DNA from: Bacillus subtilis
Lineage (GTDB): Bacteria; Bacillota; Bacilli; Bacillales; Bacillaceae_C
Direction: 5' to 3'
NCBI RefSeq assembly: GCF_008764245.1
Contig: NZ_VTQV01000004.1
Span: forward strand, 114,104 to 178,103
DNA length: 64,000 bases
Shown: positions 63,962 to 64,000 of the stretch, piece after piece
Position numbering within the stretch: the first letter of the stretch is position 1
Layout of the letters: each line of letters begins with the position of its first letter
The notes under the pieces: generated by a model
What the model was told of the DNA's origin: nothing
Seen by the model: only the letters and a program-made list of their open reading frames with translations
The model's database searches: none
Program-made: the position numbers and the translations under genes

Positions 63962-64000
63962 AAAGCCACTTGCTAACAACTCAATAATTAACTACACTTC

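Overview
The window comes from a low-GC, Gram-positive, spore-forming member of the Bacillaceae. The support is Bacillus-style AGGAGG ribosome sites, a YolD-type gene, a small spore-protein-like gene, PTS-based sugar uptake, B. subtilis-like mtlA/mtlR/mtlD, short PTS-type dhaM, and intergenic repeats of the kind scattered through Bacillus genomes. The species cannot be read from the sequence. No rRNA, tRNA, CRISPR array, prophage or intact insertion sequence was seen.

Most of the window is carbohydrate and polyol catabolism in separate cassettes. Left edge (1-3173): a partial MFS transporter with rhaM (L-rhamnose mutarotase), then gldA (glycerol dehydrogenase), separated by structured repeats. 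3311-3745 is a 104-bp tandem repeat built of two 52-bp palindromic halves. 3868-4431 is a YolD-like gene and a small partner. 4692-8906 is a divergent unit: an orphan galactitol-type PTS IIC opposite lacI, epimerase and ribokinase, with a matching operator at each promoter. 9191-12696 holds a secreted beta-helix protein, selO and a small spore-protein-like gene. 13066-15173 is an SDR/QueA-like/VOC operon in which the QueA-like gene carries a frameshift. 15883-19515 is a three-subunit molybdenum hydroxylase. 19811-24133 holds mostly poorly known genes (SWIM protein, coiled coil, histidine phosphatase). 24630-26655 is dhaKLM, and 26839-28974 a divergent topoisomerase III. 29122-34377 is the mannitol operon with a fused IICBA transporter. 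34967-36040 is a secreted cell-wall amidase.

36432-42503 is a six-gene cassette: amidohydrolase, DgaE-type ammonia lyase, DgaF-type aldolase, sugar kinase, GntR regulator and GntP permease. It reads as a non-PTS route for a 2-amino (perhaps N-acylated) sugar acid to pyruvate and glyceraldehyde-3-phosphate. 42819-45535 has two CPBP membrane proteases, one divergent from a MerR regulator across a 19-bp-spacer promoter. 45810-54252 holds an alditol oxidase, a GH3 beta-glucosidase, a sugar ABC importer without ATPase, and a LacI regulator with three identical operators. 54606-63890 is a second ABC importer without ATPase, a large cytoplasmic enzyme of no family I can name, and a YesM/YesN-type two-component system whose kinase has lost its N-terminus close to the window edge.

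The non-coding part is unusually rich: three interspersed repeat families (A, B, C; C contains a B-like core), an 83-bp segment duplicated 8.4 kb apart, a 21-bp tandem array, a head-to-head pair of IS3-like ends, and several orphan gene fragments.
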